From contig JBEVJC010000004.1 in assembly GCA_040510375.1 (NCBI GenBank), positions 1 to 64,000 on the forward strand: a DNA stretch of 64,000 nucleotides, written 5' to 3'. Positions 5,915-13,827 of this stretch are shown here, one piece after another. Under the pieces are notes generated by a model. It had not been told where the DNA came from, searched no databases, and saw nothing but the letters and a program-made list of their open reading frames with translations. Position 1 is the first letter of the stretch; every line of letters begins with the position of its first letter. The position numbers and the translations under genes are program-made. The DNA comes from JBEVJC01 sp040510375. Its GTDB lineage: Bacteria; Bacteroidota; Bacteroidia; Chitinophagales; Chitinophagaceae.

Positions 5915-8900
5915 ATGAGATCATCTTATTTTTTAATCCTGACATTTTTTATTCAGGCCCTTTCAGCTCAACAAACTCCCAACGCCCGCTTACAGGGAAA
6001 TGTCGTAAATAAAAACGGTAACCCGATAGCCGGTGCCAGTATCTCCATCGGCGGCTACAATTCGGTGACCGACAGTGCCGGGCAATTTTCTATACCTGCG
6101 GGTCCGCGCGACAGCCTGATTATTACCCATTCAGGCTATCAACGATCTGCACTACTATTGCGCAATTCAAAACCAATCACCATCCACCTGGTGGAACAGG
6201 TAAAAGACCTGCAGGATCTTACGGTCTACAGTACGGGATATCAATCATTGCCAAAAGAGAGGGCCACCGGCTCATTTACCCAGGTTGATAACAGCACACT
6301 TAACCTGCAGGTAGGTACCGGTATTATCGACCGCCTGAAAGGTGTGACAAACGGGATGTTGTTCGAAAATAAAACCGATAACCCAACAGGTTATACAATC
6401 CGCGGGTTGAGCACTATTAATGGTCCCAGGGCGCCCCTGCTGGTGGTAGATAATTTTCCTTATGAAGGCGATATAACCAATATCAATCCGAATGATGTGG
6501 AAAATATCACGGTGTTAAAAGATGCCGCAGCAACTTCTATCTGGGGTTCAAGGGCCGGAAATGGAGTGATAGTGATTACCACTAAACGCGGAAAAATTAA
6601 CCAGCCGCTGAAGATCGGTTTCAACAGTAATATACTGATTGCCGGAAAACCTGACCTGTCCTATCTCCGGCCCATGTCATCAAAAGACTATATCGGAGTG
6701 GAAAGATTCCTGTTCGACCAGGGTTACTATTCAAACTTCGAAAACAATCCAAACTTTCCTGCCCTGTCTCCTGCTGTTGAATTGATGATAAAGGAACGGG
6801 ACGGTCTTCTTTCAGGAGCTGAAGTAAACACCCAGCTTGAAACCCTTGGCGGTAAAGATATCCGGGATGACTATACCAGATATGTTTACCGCAATATGCT
6901 CAATCAGCAATACTCCCTTAACCTTCGTGGCGGTGGTCCCGGAATGAGTTTCTATATCTCAGGAGGCTACGATCATAATAAGGGTAACCTTGAAAATCAC
7001 TTCGAACGGATTACCCTGAATATGACAAATACAATACAGCCGGTAAAAAACATCAGGATCAGCACGGGTATGTATTATACCATTAACAAAACTGCAAGCG
7101 GCCGGAGTGGTTATGGAACAGCTACCGTTGGATCGCGACCAGTTCCCTACCTGAACCTTGCAGACGTAAATGGTAATCCCGCAACTTTATCAAACATTTA
7201 CCGGCAGGGTTTTACAGATACTGCTGGCGGTGGCCGCTTGCTTGACTGGAATTACTATCCCCTTGATAACTGGAAACATAATAAACAATCATCCCTCTCC
7301 CGGAATTTGCTGGCCAATCTCTCAGTAAACTGGCAACTCATTCCGGGACTCAGCCTCGATCTCCTTTATCAGTATCAAAGCGGAAATACCGACACCAGGA
7401 ATTTGCAGGATATAAACAGTTTCGAAACGCGTAACCTGATCAACACATTCAGCCAGCTTGACCATTCCACAGGAGTGGTTACCCGTGCTGTTCCGCTGGG
7501 TGCTGTATTGACAAAGGGTATTGGCACATCGCAAATACATAACGGACGTGCACAGCTTAATGCAGGAAAAAAATGGGGGGACCATGATATAGCTGTCATG
7601 GCCGGTTCAGAGATCCGGCACAGCAACAGCGGCGGAAGTTCTTTCACCGGCTACGGCTACAATGATGATCTGCTGACTATCGGAATAGTGGATCCAGTGA
7701 ATCCTCATCCGACATACTTTGGAAATAGCGGTTATTTAGATAACTCGCCTTATTTTTCCGATAATAGCAACCGCTTCGTTTCCTTCTATGGTAACGGGGC
7801 CTATACATTCAGGGAAAAGTATACACTTTCAGGAAGTGCCCGGAAAGATGCTTCCAATTTGTTTGGACTGAAAACAAATGACAAATGGAACCCGCTCTGG
7901 TCGGCCGGTGCCAGCTGGAATATCTCCGGTGAAGATTTTTACAAAATCAGTTTGCTGCCCTACCTGAAACTGAGAATGACATATGGCTTCAGCGGGAATG
8001 TAGACCTGAGTAAATCGGGTGTGACCACCATCGGATTTTATGGGAACCCCGATAACCAGTCGAATCTTAATTACGCAATGATCGACCAGTTCTACAATCC
8101 GGAATTGCGGTGGGAAAAGGTAAACACCTTCAACATAGGTTTTGATTTCGCGTCCAGCGGAAGTATTATTTCGGGAAGTATCGAGTTTTATAAAAAACGG
8201 GGACTTGATTTATTCGGACCGGCACCAATCGACTATTCAGCAGGTATCGGATCAAACACGGTTATAAAAAATGTTGCCGACATGAAGGGGCACGGATGGG
8301 ATATCAACCTGCAATCTAAAAATTTAAACGGCAGGTTTAAATGGTATTCAACGCTTATCCTTAACACAAATAATAGCAGGACAACGGCGTATTACACCAG
8401 CCCCGGCACAACCTGGGGAGGTACATTTGGAGAAAGTATTACACCCGTCATAGGCAAACCCCTCTATGCAATATTCAGCAATCCCTGGGCTGGACTCGAT
8501 CCGTTGACCGGCGACCCGCGTGGCCTAGTCAACAAACAACCATCGAACGACTATTATGCTATCATTAACGGGGCAACCAGTCCCGATAGCCTGACCTATC
8601 ACGGCCCCTCCACCCCGAAGTTTTTCGGAGCACTGGGAAATAACTTTTCTTTTAAAGGACTTTCGCTGACCGTTAATATTACCTATAAACTGGATTATTT
8701 TTTCAGACGCACCAGCATATCTTATTCGCAACTGGTCGACGCAGGGATCGGGCATAGCGACTATGCAGAACGTTGGCAACAACCCGGTGATGAGGACCGT
8801 ACAACTATCCCTTCCTTTGTTTATCCCACAGACTACAACCGTGATAATTTCTATGCGCTTTCCGAACCCACGGTCAGTAATGGAAGTCATATCCGGCTGC

Positions 8901-9091
8901 AGTTCGTTAACCTTAGTTACGACCGGGAAATGCCTCTTTCCAAAGGGAAGACTTCATCCTTTACATTTTATCTGAATGCCTCCAACCTGGGTCTGATCTG
9001 GAAAGCCAACAAACACGGTCTTGATCCGGATTCACCTGCTGACCTGCAACCACAGAAAACCTATGCAATCGGATTTAAAGCTTCATTCTAA
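5915..9091 (+). CDS. SusC/RagA-type TonB-linked outer-membrane receptor
   Basis: This is an outer-membrane TonB-dependent transporter that, with SusD, imports an unidentified ligand. After a signal peptide (to about ALSAQ), a CarboxypepD_reg-like domain (ARLQGNVVNKNGNPIAGAS...) covers about 25-95. The plug carries the SusC signature NPNDVENITVLKDAAATSI, continuing WGSRAGNGVIVITTK. A beta-barrel then runs to a C-terminal aromatic, KASF. There is no STN domain between signal peptide and carboxypeptidase-like domain, so classical transenvelope signalling to FecR by this receptor is unlikely. At 1058 residues it is normal in size. It lies between the TlpA-like gene and susD, 18 bp from each. Confidence 0.96.
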   Translation: MRSSYFLILTFFIQALSAQQTPNARLQGNVVNKNGNPIAGASISIGGYNSVTDSAGQFSIPAGPRDSLIITHSGYQRSALLLRNSKPITIHLVEQVKDLQDLTVYSTGYQSLPKERATGSFTQVDNSTLNLQVGTGIIDRLKGVTNGMLFENKTDNPTGYTIRGLSTINGPRAPLLVVDNFPYEGDITNINPNDVENITVLKDAAATSIWGSRAGNGVIVITTKRGKINQPLKIGFNSNILIAGKPDLSYLRPMSSKDYIGVERFLFDQGYYSNFENNPNFPALSPAVELMIKERDGLLSGAEVNTQLETLGGKDIRDDYTRYVYRNMLNQQYSLNLRGGGPGMSFYISGGYDHNKGNLENHFERITLNMTNTIQPVKNIRISTGMYYTINKTASGRSGYGTATVGSRPVPYLNLADVNGNPATLSNIYRQGFTDTAGGGRLLDWNYYPLDNWKHNKQSSLSRNLLANLSVNWQLIPGLSLDLLYQYQSGNTDTRNLQDINSFETRNLINTFSQLDHSTGVVTRAVPLGAVLTKGIGTSQIHNGRAQLNAGKKWGDHDIAVMAGSEIRHSNSGGSSFTGYGYNDDLLTIGIVDPVNPHPTYFGNSGYLDNSPYFSDNSNRFVSFYGNGAYTFREKYTLSGSARKDASNLFGLKTNDKWNPLWSAGASWNISGEDFYKISLLPYLKLRMTYGFSGNVDLSKSGVTTIGFYGNPDNQSNLNYAMIDQFYNPELRWEKVNTFNIGFDFASSGSIISGSIEFYKKRGLDLFGPAPIDYSAGIGSNTVIKNVADMKGHGWDINLQSKNLNGRFKWYSTLILNTNNSRTTAYYTSPGTTWGGTFGESITPVIGKPLYAIFSNPWAGLDPLTGDPRGLVNKQPSNDYYAIINGATSPDSLTYHGPSTPKFFGALGNNFSFKGLSLTVNITYKLDYFFRRTSISYSQLVDAGIGHSDYAERWQQPGDEDRTTIPSFVYPTDYNRDNFYALSEPTVSNGSHIRLQFVNLSYDREMPLSKGKTSSFTFYLNASNLGLIWKANKHGLDPDSPADLQPQKTYAIGFKASF

Positions 9092-9109
9092 TCAAAAAAA
9101 ACTATTTAT

Positions 9110-10471
9110 ATGCGTAAGTATAAACTCCTTCTCGTTTTTGCACTACTCCTCTTCGTTACGCTGTCTACCTCCTGCAAAAAATATCTTGATCTCCGGCCGG
9201 ATAAACGGATCCGGGTACCTTCTACCGTATCCGACCTGCAGGGCCTGCTTGATAATGCCAATGTGATGAACAAAAAAGCGCCTACCTATGATGTCCTTTC
9301 CTCCGATGAATACTTCGCGACCGATGCTATTTACCAAAGCTTCTCACCGAACCAGCGGAATGCCTATATCTGGGAGAATTATACGTACAATTATTCCAAC
9401 GACTGGTCCTTGCTTTATGAGGGAGTCTATTATTCAAATGTGGTACTGGACGGGTTAAACAATATTGAAAGAACCCGGGAAAACAGCAGTCAATGGGACA
9501 ATGTAAAAGGATCGGCACTTGTTTACCGTTGCATTTCATTCCTGAAAGCTGCCTGGACCTTTTCAAAAACCTATGACAAGGAAACAGCTGCACAGGATCC
9601 CGGAATTTCACTGCGAACCAGCTCCGACTTCAACCAGGATGTTGAACGGGCAACAGTAGCTGATACTTATTCTAAAATTATCGGCGACCTGATGGTTTCC
9701 ATTCCATTACTTCCGGAAAAACCGGTACATGTGATGAGGCCGTCCCGGCAGGCTGCCTTCGGTCTACTGGCAAGAACTTATCTCTCAATGAGAATTTATG
9801 ACAGCTGCTTAAAGTATGCAGGGCTTTGCCTTTCAGTTGGTGACGAACTGGTAGATTATAACTCCACCGATATTCTTACTATTTATCCCTTTGGAAGAGC
9901 CGTCTTAAATAAAGAAGTGATCATGAACCAGCAGGTTGGACTGAATCATTATGGCCCCGGCACAACAATGAGGGTCGACTCTGTTCTCCTGGCTACCTAC
10001 CATCCCAATGACTTACGGAAACCTGTTTTCTTCCGGACAAGGCCGGATGGTTACCAGTTCAAAGGACCTTACTCCGGCACTTATGGCGTTACGTTTACTG
10101 GTCTGGCAACGGATGAAATGATTCTTACCCGCGCTGAATGTAATGCCAGGGCTGGTCGCATAACCGAAGCTATGGACGACATAAATAATCTTTTGCGAAT
10201 GAGATATATAACCGGAACGTTTGTGGAACTATCTGCATCAACAGCAGCAGAGGCACTTGTTATAATTTTGCTGGAACGGAGAAAAGAATTGTACTCGCGT
10301 GGCCTGCGCTGGATGGATATCAAACGATTGAATAAAGAAGGTGCAGGGATAGTGTTGTCAAGAACGGTAGGTTCGACTGTTTTTACATTGCTTCCAAATG
10401 AAAACCGCTATGCGCTTCCATTACCGCAGGACATCATTTTGTTGACGGGTATTCCCCAAAATCCCAGGTAA
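9110..10471 (+). CDS. SusD/RagB-type surface lipoprotein
   Basis: This is the nutrient-binding lipoprotein that caps the SusC channel. The signal peptide ends in a lipobox, STSC (Cys about 22), followed by KKYLDLRPDKRI, the usual SusD start. TPR-like helices follow (RQAAFGLLARTYLSMRIYD; LTRAECNARAGRITEAMDDI). The C-terminal signature ELYSRGLRWMDIKRLNKEG is typical (usual form ELxxEGxRWxDLxR), and the end YALPLPQDIILLTGIPQNP matches the family end. At 453 residues it is slightly short. It starts 18 bp after susC and is followed by a strong hairpin terminator. Confidence 0.95.
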   Translation: MRKYKLLLVFALLLFVTLSTSCKKYLDLRPDKRIRVPSTVSDLQGLLDNANVMNKKAPTYDVLSSDEYFATDAIYQSFSPNQRNAYIWENYTYNYSNDWSLLYEGVYYSNVVLDGLNNIERTRENSSQWDNVKGSALVYRCISFLKAAWTFSKTYDKETAAQDPGISLRTSSDFNQDVERATVADTYSKIIGDLMVSIPLLPEKPVHVMRPSRQAAFGLLARTYLSMRIYDSCLKYAGLCLSVGDELVDYNSTDILTIYPFGRAVLNKEVIMNQQVGLNHYGPGTTMRVDSVLLATYHPNDLRKPVFFRTRPDGYQFKGPYSGTYGVTFTGLATDEMILTRAECNARAGRITEAMDDINNLLRMRYITGTFVELSASTAAEALVIILLERRKELYSRGLRWMDIKRLNKEGAGIVLSRTVGSTVFTLLPNENRYALPLPQDIILLTGIPQNPR

Positions 10472-10477
10472 GAATAA

Positions 10478-10516
10478 AAGCCGTGACTGGTCGCGAAAGC
10501 AGGTCACGGCTTATTT
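10478..10516. terminator. Bidirectional terminator between susD and the small secreted gene
   Basis: AAGCCGTGAC (10478-10487) pairs perfectly with GTCACGGCTT (10503-10512) over a 15-nt loop. The hairpin lies 7 bp after the susD stop, with TTATTTTT beyond it on the + strand and an A-rich flank on the other side. It can end transcription of both susD and the convergent gene at 10518-10904. Confidence 0.85.
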
Positions 10517-10517
10517 T

Positions 10518-10904
10518 TCACGGATTCTTGTTACCCACTGCCGTTACTCCGCTCAACGCCGAGGTTTTCGGATTTTTATGCGCCCCCGAGATAGTAACCT
10601 CTACCAGCTGAGGACGGAGAGCTGACGCAACCAGTTGGGTTTTCTCTGTTATCAACCGGCAACCATCGTTTAAATTACTACACTGGGAAAGCTCATCGTA
10701 TTCTCCCTGTGTGATTTCAGACCATTTTGTTTCATCATCCTCCTGTCCGGGCGTTCCCATAAACCGAAAATAAGTGGAAACAGGTAGTTGCCCCGGGTCG
10801 GTGTTTTCTTTCGCAGAGGATTTTCCAATGAATGCACTTATGGTGAATGCGATTGCCATTGCGACTGTAATGGCAAATACAGGTAGTTTAAATTTGTTCA
10901 TCAT
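10518..10904 (-). CDS. Small secreted protein, DUF6520-like
   Basis: This 128-residue protein has an N-terminal signal or anchor segment, KFKLPVFAITVAMAIAFTIS, and a polar remainder. It has two Cys (QCSNLNDGCRL) that could form a disulfide and a stretch PVSTYFRFMG. The overall shape and the motif QGEYDELSQC.. recall DUF6520-type proteins found in multiple copies in Bacteroidota. This is a resemblance only. Two adjacent ATG codons (10904, 10901) are possible starts. It sits on the opposite strand between the SusCD operon and the sigma/FecR pair and shares a terminator with susD. Confidence 0.65.
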   Translation of the reverse strand: MMNKFKLPVFAITVAMAIAFTISAFIGKSSAKENTDPGQLPVSTYFRFMGTPGQEDDETKWSEITQGEYDELSQCSNLNDGCRLITEKTQLVASALRPQLVEVTISGAHKNPKTSALSGVTAVGNKNP

Positions 10905-11215
10905 TTTTTCTAAGTTTTAAATGTGTATAAAATTGAAATTCATTCCGGTGGTTTTAGGGTAATGTATCCCCTTCACTGGTCGTATAGTCAGACCACTGTT
11001 TTTTTTAAAGCAATTACTTTTTTTTATCCGGAGGTTGTAACTTAGAGGAACAGTCAATTCCTACTCCCTACAAGCCCTCCCTTAAGTATACACACCGAAA
11101 CGAGAAAATCCGTCTATCGTTTCCAGAATTTTTTTTACTATTTTTTTTTAATGCATTACACTGAATGATTTTTTGGATAGCCATACTTCAGTTCATTCAG
11201 CTTTAATCATCGGTT
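10905..11215. other. Divergent intergenic region between small secreted gene and sigma factor
   Basis: The 311-bp AT-rich gap must carry both promoters. It contains several long T runs (10999-11006, 11029-11036 and 11131-11150 area) but no clear TAnnTTTG box in either direction. A gene, hairpin or repeat could not be identified. Confidence 0.4.
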
Positions 11216-11782
11216 ATGTACGATAAGGACACTTATACGGCGGCCACACTTATTAAACAACTTGGCGAGGATTCCCAGGAGGCTCTCGGCGGACTCATCG
11301 TGCTTTATAAAAAAAGCCTGACCCGGCTGATAGCCATATATACACGGGATCATGTGTTGATTGAAGAAATCTTTCTTGATCTTATGCAAACACTCTGGGA
11401 GAAACGAAAATTTGTTTCGGCTTTAAACAATCCATATACATGGATGGTAAAAGTGACAAGAAATAAAACATTGAATAAACTAAGGACTTACAAAGGAAGA
11501 CACCTGACTGATTTGGAAAAGGCTTATCAGCTGCCGGCCAAAACAGATATCTCGGCCGACATTGATTATAACGACCTGGAAAGGTTTATATCACTCGCCG
11601 CAGAAAAACTCACTCCAAGGGAGAAAGAAGTGTTTGGTTTAAGTATCCGTTATGGGTGGAACACCAGGGCCATTGCAGAAAGGTTGAATATTTCCGAAAG
11701 CACCGTCCGTAATCAGCTCGCCAACGGACTGAAGAAAATCCGTACAGCTTTATCCGGTTTTTTAAAAACGATCATGTTCTGA
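11216..11782 (+). CDS. ECF RNA polymerase sigma factor, FecI-like
   Basis: This is a 188-residue extracytoplasmic-function sigma factor. Region 2 is visible as EEIFLDLMQTLWEKRKFV followed by NPYTWMVKVTRNKTLNKLR (about 50-95). Region 4 is LTPREKEVFGLSIRYGWN followed by the recognition helix IAERLNISESTVRNQLANGL. There is an 18-bp gap to the FecR gene downstream, so the two form a sigma/anti-sigma unit. In Bacteroidota such pairs usually switch on a SusC/SusD locus, here probably the one upstream (4610-10471). That gene order is unusual, since the pair normally precedes its target. Confidence 0.9.
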   Translation: MYDKDTYTAATLIKQLGEDSQEALGGLIVLYKKSLTRLIAIYTRDHVLIEEIFLDLMQTLWEKRKFVSALNNPYTWMVKVTRNKTLNKLRTYKGRHLTDLEKAYQLPAKTDISADIDYNDLERFISLAAEKLTPREKEVFGLSIRYGWNTRAIAERLNISESTVRNQLANGLKKIRTALSGFLKTIMF

Positions 11783-11800
11783 TCTTTAAATTGAAAAAAA

Positions 11801-13108
11801 ATGATCCATCAACTTCAGTATGTAAAAATGATTTTACGCAAATACTCAGATGGTTCTGCCACCCCATCGGAAATGGCGATGTTTAGCCTGATCTGTAAAA
11901 TTTACACCGAAGAAGAAATCCTGGAACTGATGGCTGACAACATTCGTGAAATTAATAGTACGCTGACAACTGAACAATTGATGATCGGACTTCCCATTGC
12001 CCAGTCGGTAATTGAAAAGAGCCTAAAACAAGGACGTATCAGGAATTTACGCTTGTCGTTGGCCATTGCAGCTTCGGTGTTTCTCCTGATATTTCCCGGC
12101 ATTTTCTTCCTGAAAAATTACCATCCTGATAATACATTGGGCTCAAATGAATGTACGTATGACGGCGATATCCGGACAAGGTATTACTCGTGTAATCTGC
12201 TGGTCGGTGATAACAAACCGGTGTTGATCGACAGTAGTGTCACAGGAATTGTGACCCGGATAAATGATTTTGAAATCTTACAGAACACCCCCGGAGTGTT
12301 GGAACTGCGAAAGACGGGACCAAACAAATCATATAGTAATGGGGTATTGCAGGAGGTCCAGGTATCCACTGGTCCGCGACAGCAATATATGGTTCTGTTA
12401 CCGGATGGAACGGAGGTACGCCTGAACGCAATGTCATTTTTATCGCTGACTGTTAACAAAAACGACAATACGGTACAGATCGGTGGCGAGGCGTACGTTC
12501 AGATTCCTGGCGTTTCTGGAAATAAAACTGTGTTTAAGACCTGGAATGCCCGTATTGAAGCGGAACATGCTGAAATCAATATTTCTTCATCTTCAGGTTA
12601 CACCAATGTCGTACTGGTGGCGGGTTCTCTACAGGTCGCCGACAGCAACGACCTGCGAGCCATATCACTTGTGAGTTGCGGCGACAATGGCATAATCGCG
12701 AATATCCGCCCAGAGGGCAAGCCCGTCCGGGATACGGTTATTTTTAATAAACACCTGGACATTGCACAGGCATTAACCTGGATCAGGTCTAATCGCTTAT
12801 ATAATGGAGTGCCGCTACGCAGGTTTGTGCAGGATATGAGTCGGTGGTATGGGTTGCAGTTCTCATCATTGAACTGTATTCCTGAAGACCTGAAGGTGAG
12901 GACCGTAATTTGTTCCCAGGCTCCGATGGAGGAAGCACTTGCGATAATCGAACGGGCGGGTGTGAAAATTTACCGTGAGGGGTCGTTTTTATCATTCTGC
13001 CCGCCTGACAAGGACGAGAAGAAATCGTTCAATTATCCTAACAATCAAAACAGCCGGGATGTGACTTTACATAGTGGACAAGATCCACAGGTGAACCATC
13101 TTCAATGA
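11801..13108 (+). CDS. FecR-family anti-sigma factor
   Basis: This 435-residue inner-membrane anti-sigma factor has a cytoplasmic N-terminal part of about 85 residues and one membrane helix (LRLSLAIAASVFLLIFPGIFF is its core region, about 86-105). The periplasmic FecR domain carries the family signature TGPRQQYMVLLPDGTEVRLN followed by AMSFLSL (about 190-215). The C-terminal STN-like DUF4974 domain (ALTWIRSNRLYNGVPLRRFV... about 325-400) would receive the receptor signal. The tail after FCPP is polar and atypical. It probably sequesters the sigma factor encoded just upstream. Confidence 0.9.
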   Translation: MIHQLQYVKMILRKYSDGSATPSEMAMFSLICKIYTEEEILELMADNIREINSTLTTEQLMIGLPIAQSVIEKSLKQGRIRNLRLSLAIAASVFLLIFPGIFFLKNYHPDNTLGSNECTYDGDIRTRYYSCNLLVGDNKPVLIDSSVTGIVTRINDFEILQNTPGVLELRKTGPNKSYSNGVLQEVQVSTGPRQQYMVLLPDGTEVRLNAMSFLSLTVNKNDNTVQIGGEAYVQIPGVSGNKTVFKTWNARIEAEHAEINISSSSGYTNVVLVAGSLQVADSNDLRAISLVSCGDNGIIANIRPEGKPVRDTVIFNKHLDIAQALTWIRSNRLYNGVPLRRFVQDMSRWYGLQFSSLNCIPEDLKVRTVICSQAPMEEALAIIERAGVKIYREGSFLSFCPPDKDEKKSFNYPNNQNSRDVTLHSGQDPQVNHLQ

Positions 13109-13300
13109 GCATTTCATCGAGTCGGTTTTCAATTTCCCTGAATTCCCAAAATTATCACCCTGACCGGGAATTTCCCTGCGCCTGGATTTCTTCGATATAT
13201 ACAGTTCGATAATATTTTTCCGAACTTTATCTTCAATTAGACCACTTATCGGGAATAACCACAATCCATTTAACCGGGAGTAAAAATTTAAACAAAGAAT

Positions 13301-13717
13301 ATGGCCAGACTTTATACCGCAAATGTTACCTCCTTCGGCGGACGCAACGGACGTGTACGCTCAGACGATGGAAATTTCGAACTGGATCTGCGGCCACCCG
13401 GATCCACCACAGACCCTGACAATAAATTCGTGAACCCTGAATTACTGTTCGCCGCTGCCTACTCGGCCTGCTTCGACAGTGCGTTGCAGAGTATAATCCG
13501 GACAGATAAGGTAGGCCCGATCGAAACCTCTGTGAAAGCTTCGGTGAGTCTCGATAAATCGGATGACGGAAAATATACATTGGCCGTAACACTCGCAGTC
13601 GCCATTCCTTTAATTGACCGGCTGCTTGCAAAAGAACTGATGGAGAAAGCGCATAAAAAATGTCCTTACTCACTGGCGATTAAAGGCAATGTAGAAGTGA
13701 AGCTGGTGCTGGTTTAA
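13301..13717 (+). CDS. ohr: Organic hydroperoxide resistance protein, Ohr family
   Basis: This is a cytoplasmic thiol peroxidase that reduces organic hydroperoxides. The two catalytic cysteines are in NPELLFAAAYSACFDSAL (Cys about 60) and KKCPYSLAIKGN (Cys about 124). The usual Arg and Glu of the active site are consistent with ELDLRPPG and the Glu of NPELL. The length, 138 residues, is standard. No OhrR-type MarR regulator is adjacent. The last codons and stop are copied in three further 32-bp repeats downstream (13729-13820), so the 3' end has been tandemly duplicated. Confidence 0.93.
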   Translation: MARLYTANVTSFGGRNGRVRSDDGNFELDLRPPGSTTDPDNKFVNPELLFAAAYSACFDSALQSIIRTDKVGPIETSVKASVSLDKSDDGKYTLAVTLAVAIPLIDRLLAKELMEKAHKKCPYSLAIKGNVEVKLVLV

Positions 13718-13820
13718 CAACCAACGAAGTGAAGCTGGTGCTGGCTTAACAGCCAACGAAGTGAAGCTGCTACTGATTTAACAATCAACAAAGCGAAGCA
13801 GGTACAGGTTTAACAATCTC
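13697..13820 (+). repeat. 32-bp tandem repeats copying the 3' end of ohr
   Basis: Four head-to-tail units: 13697-13728 (including the ohr stop codon), 13729-13760, 13761-13792 and 13793-13820. The shared pattern is GTGAAGCTGGTGCTGG, then TTTAACAACCAACGAA. Units 1 and 2 differ at two bases; units 3 and 4 have drifted further. Each copy repeats the last codons and the TAA. The unit length is not a multiple of three, so extra copies cannot extend the protein in frame. Confidence 0.9.
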
Positions 13821-13827
13821 CGGATTA

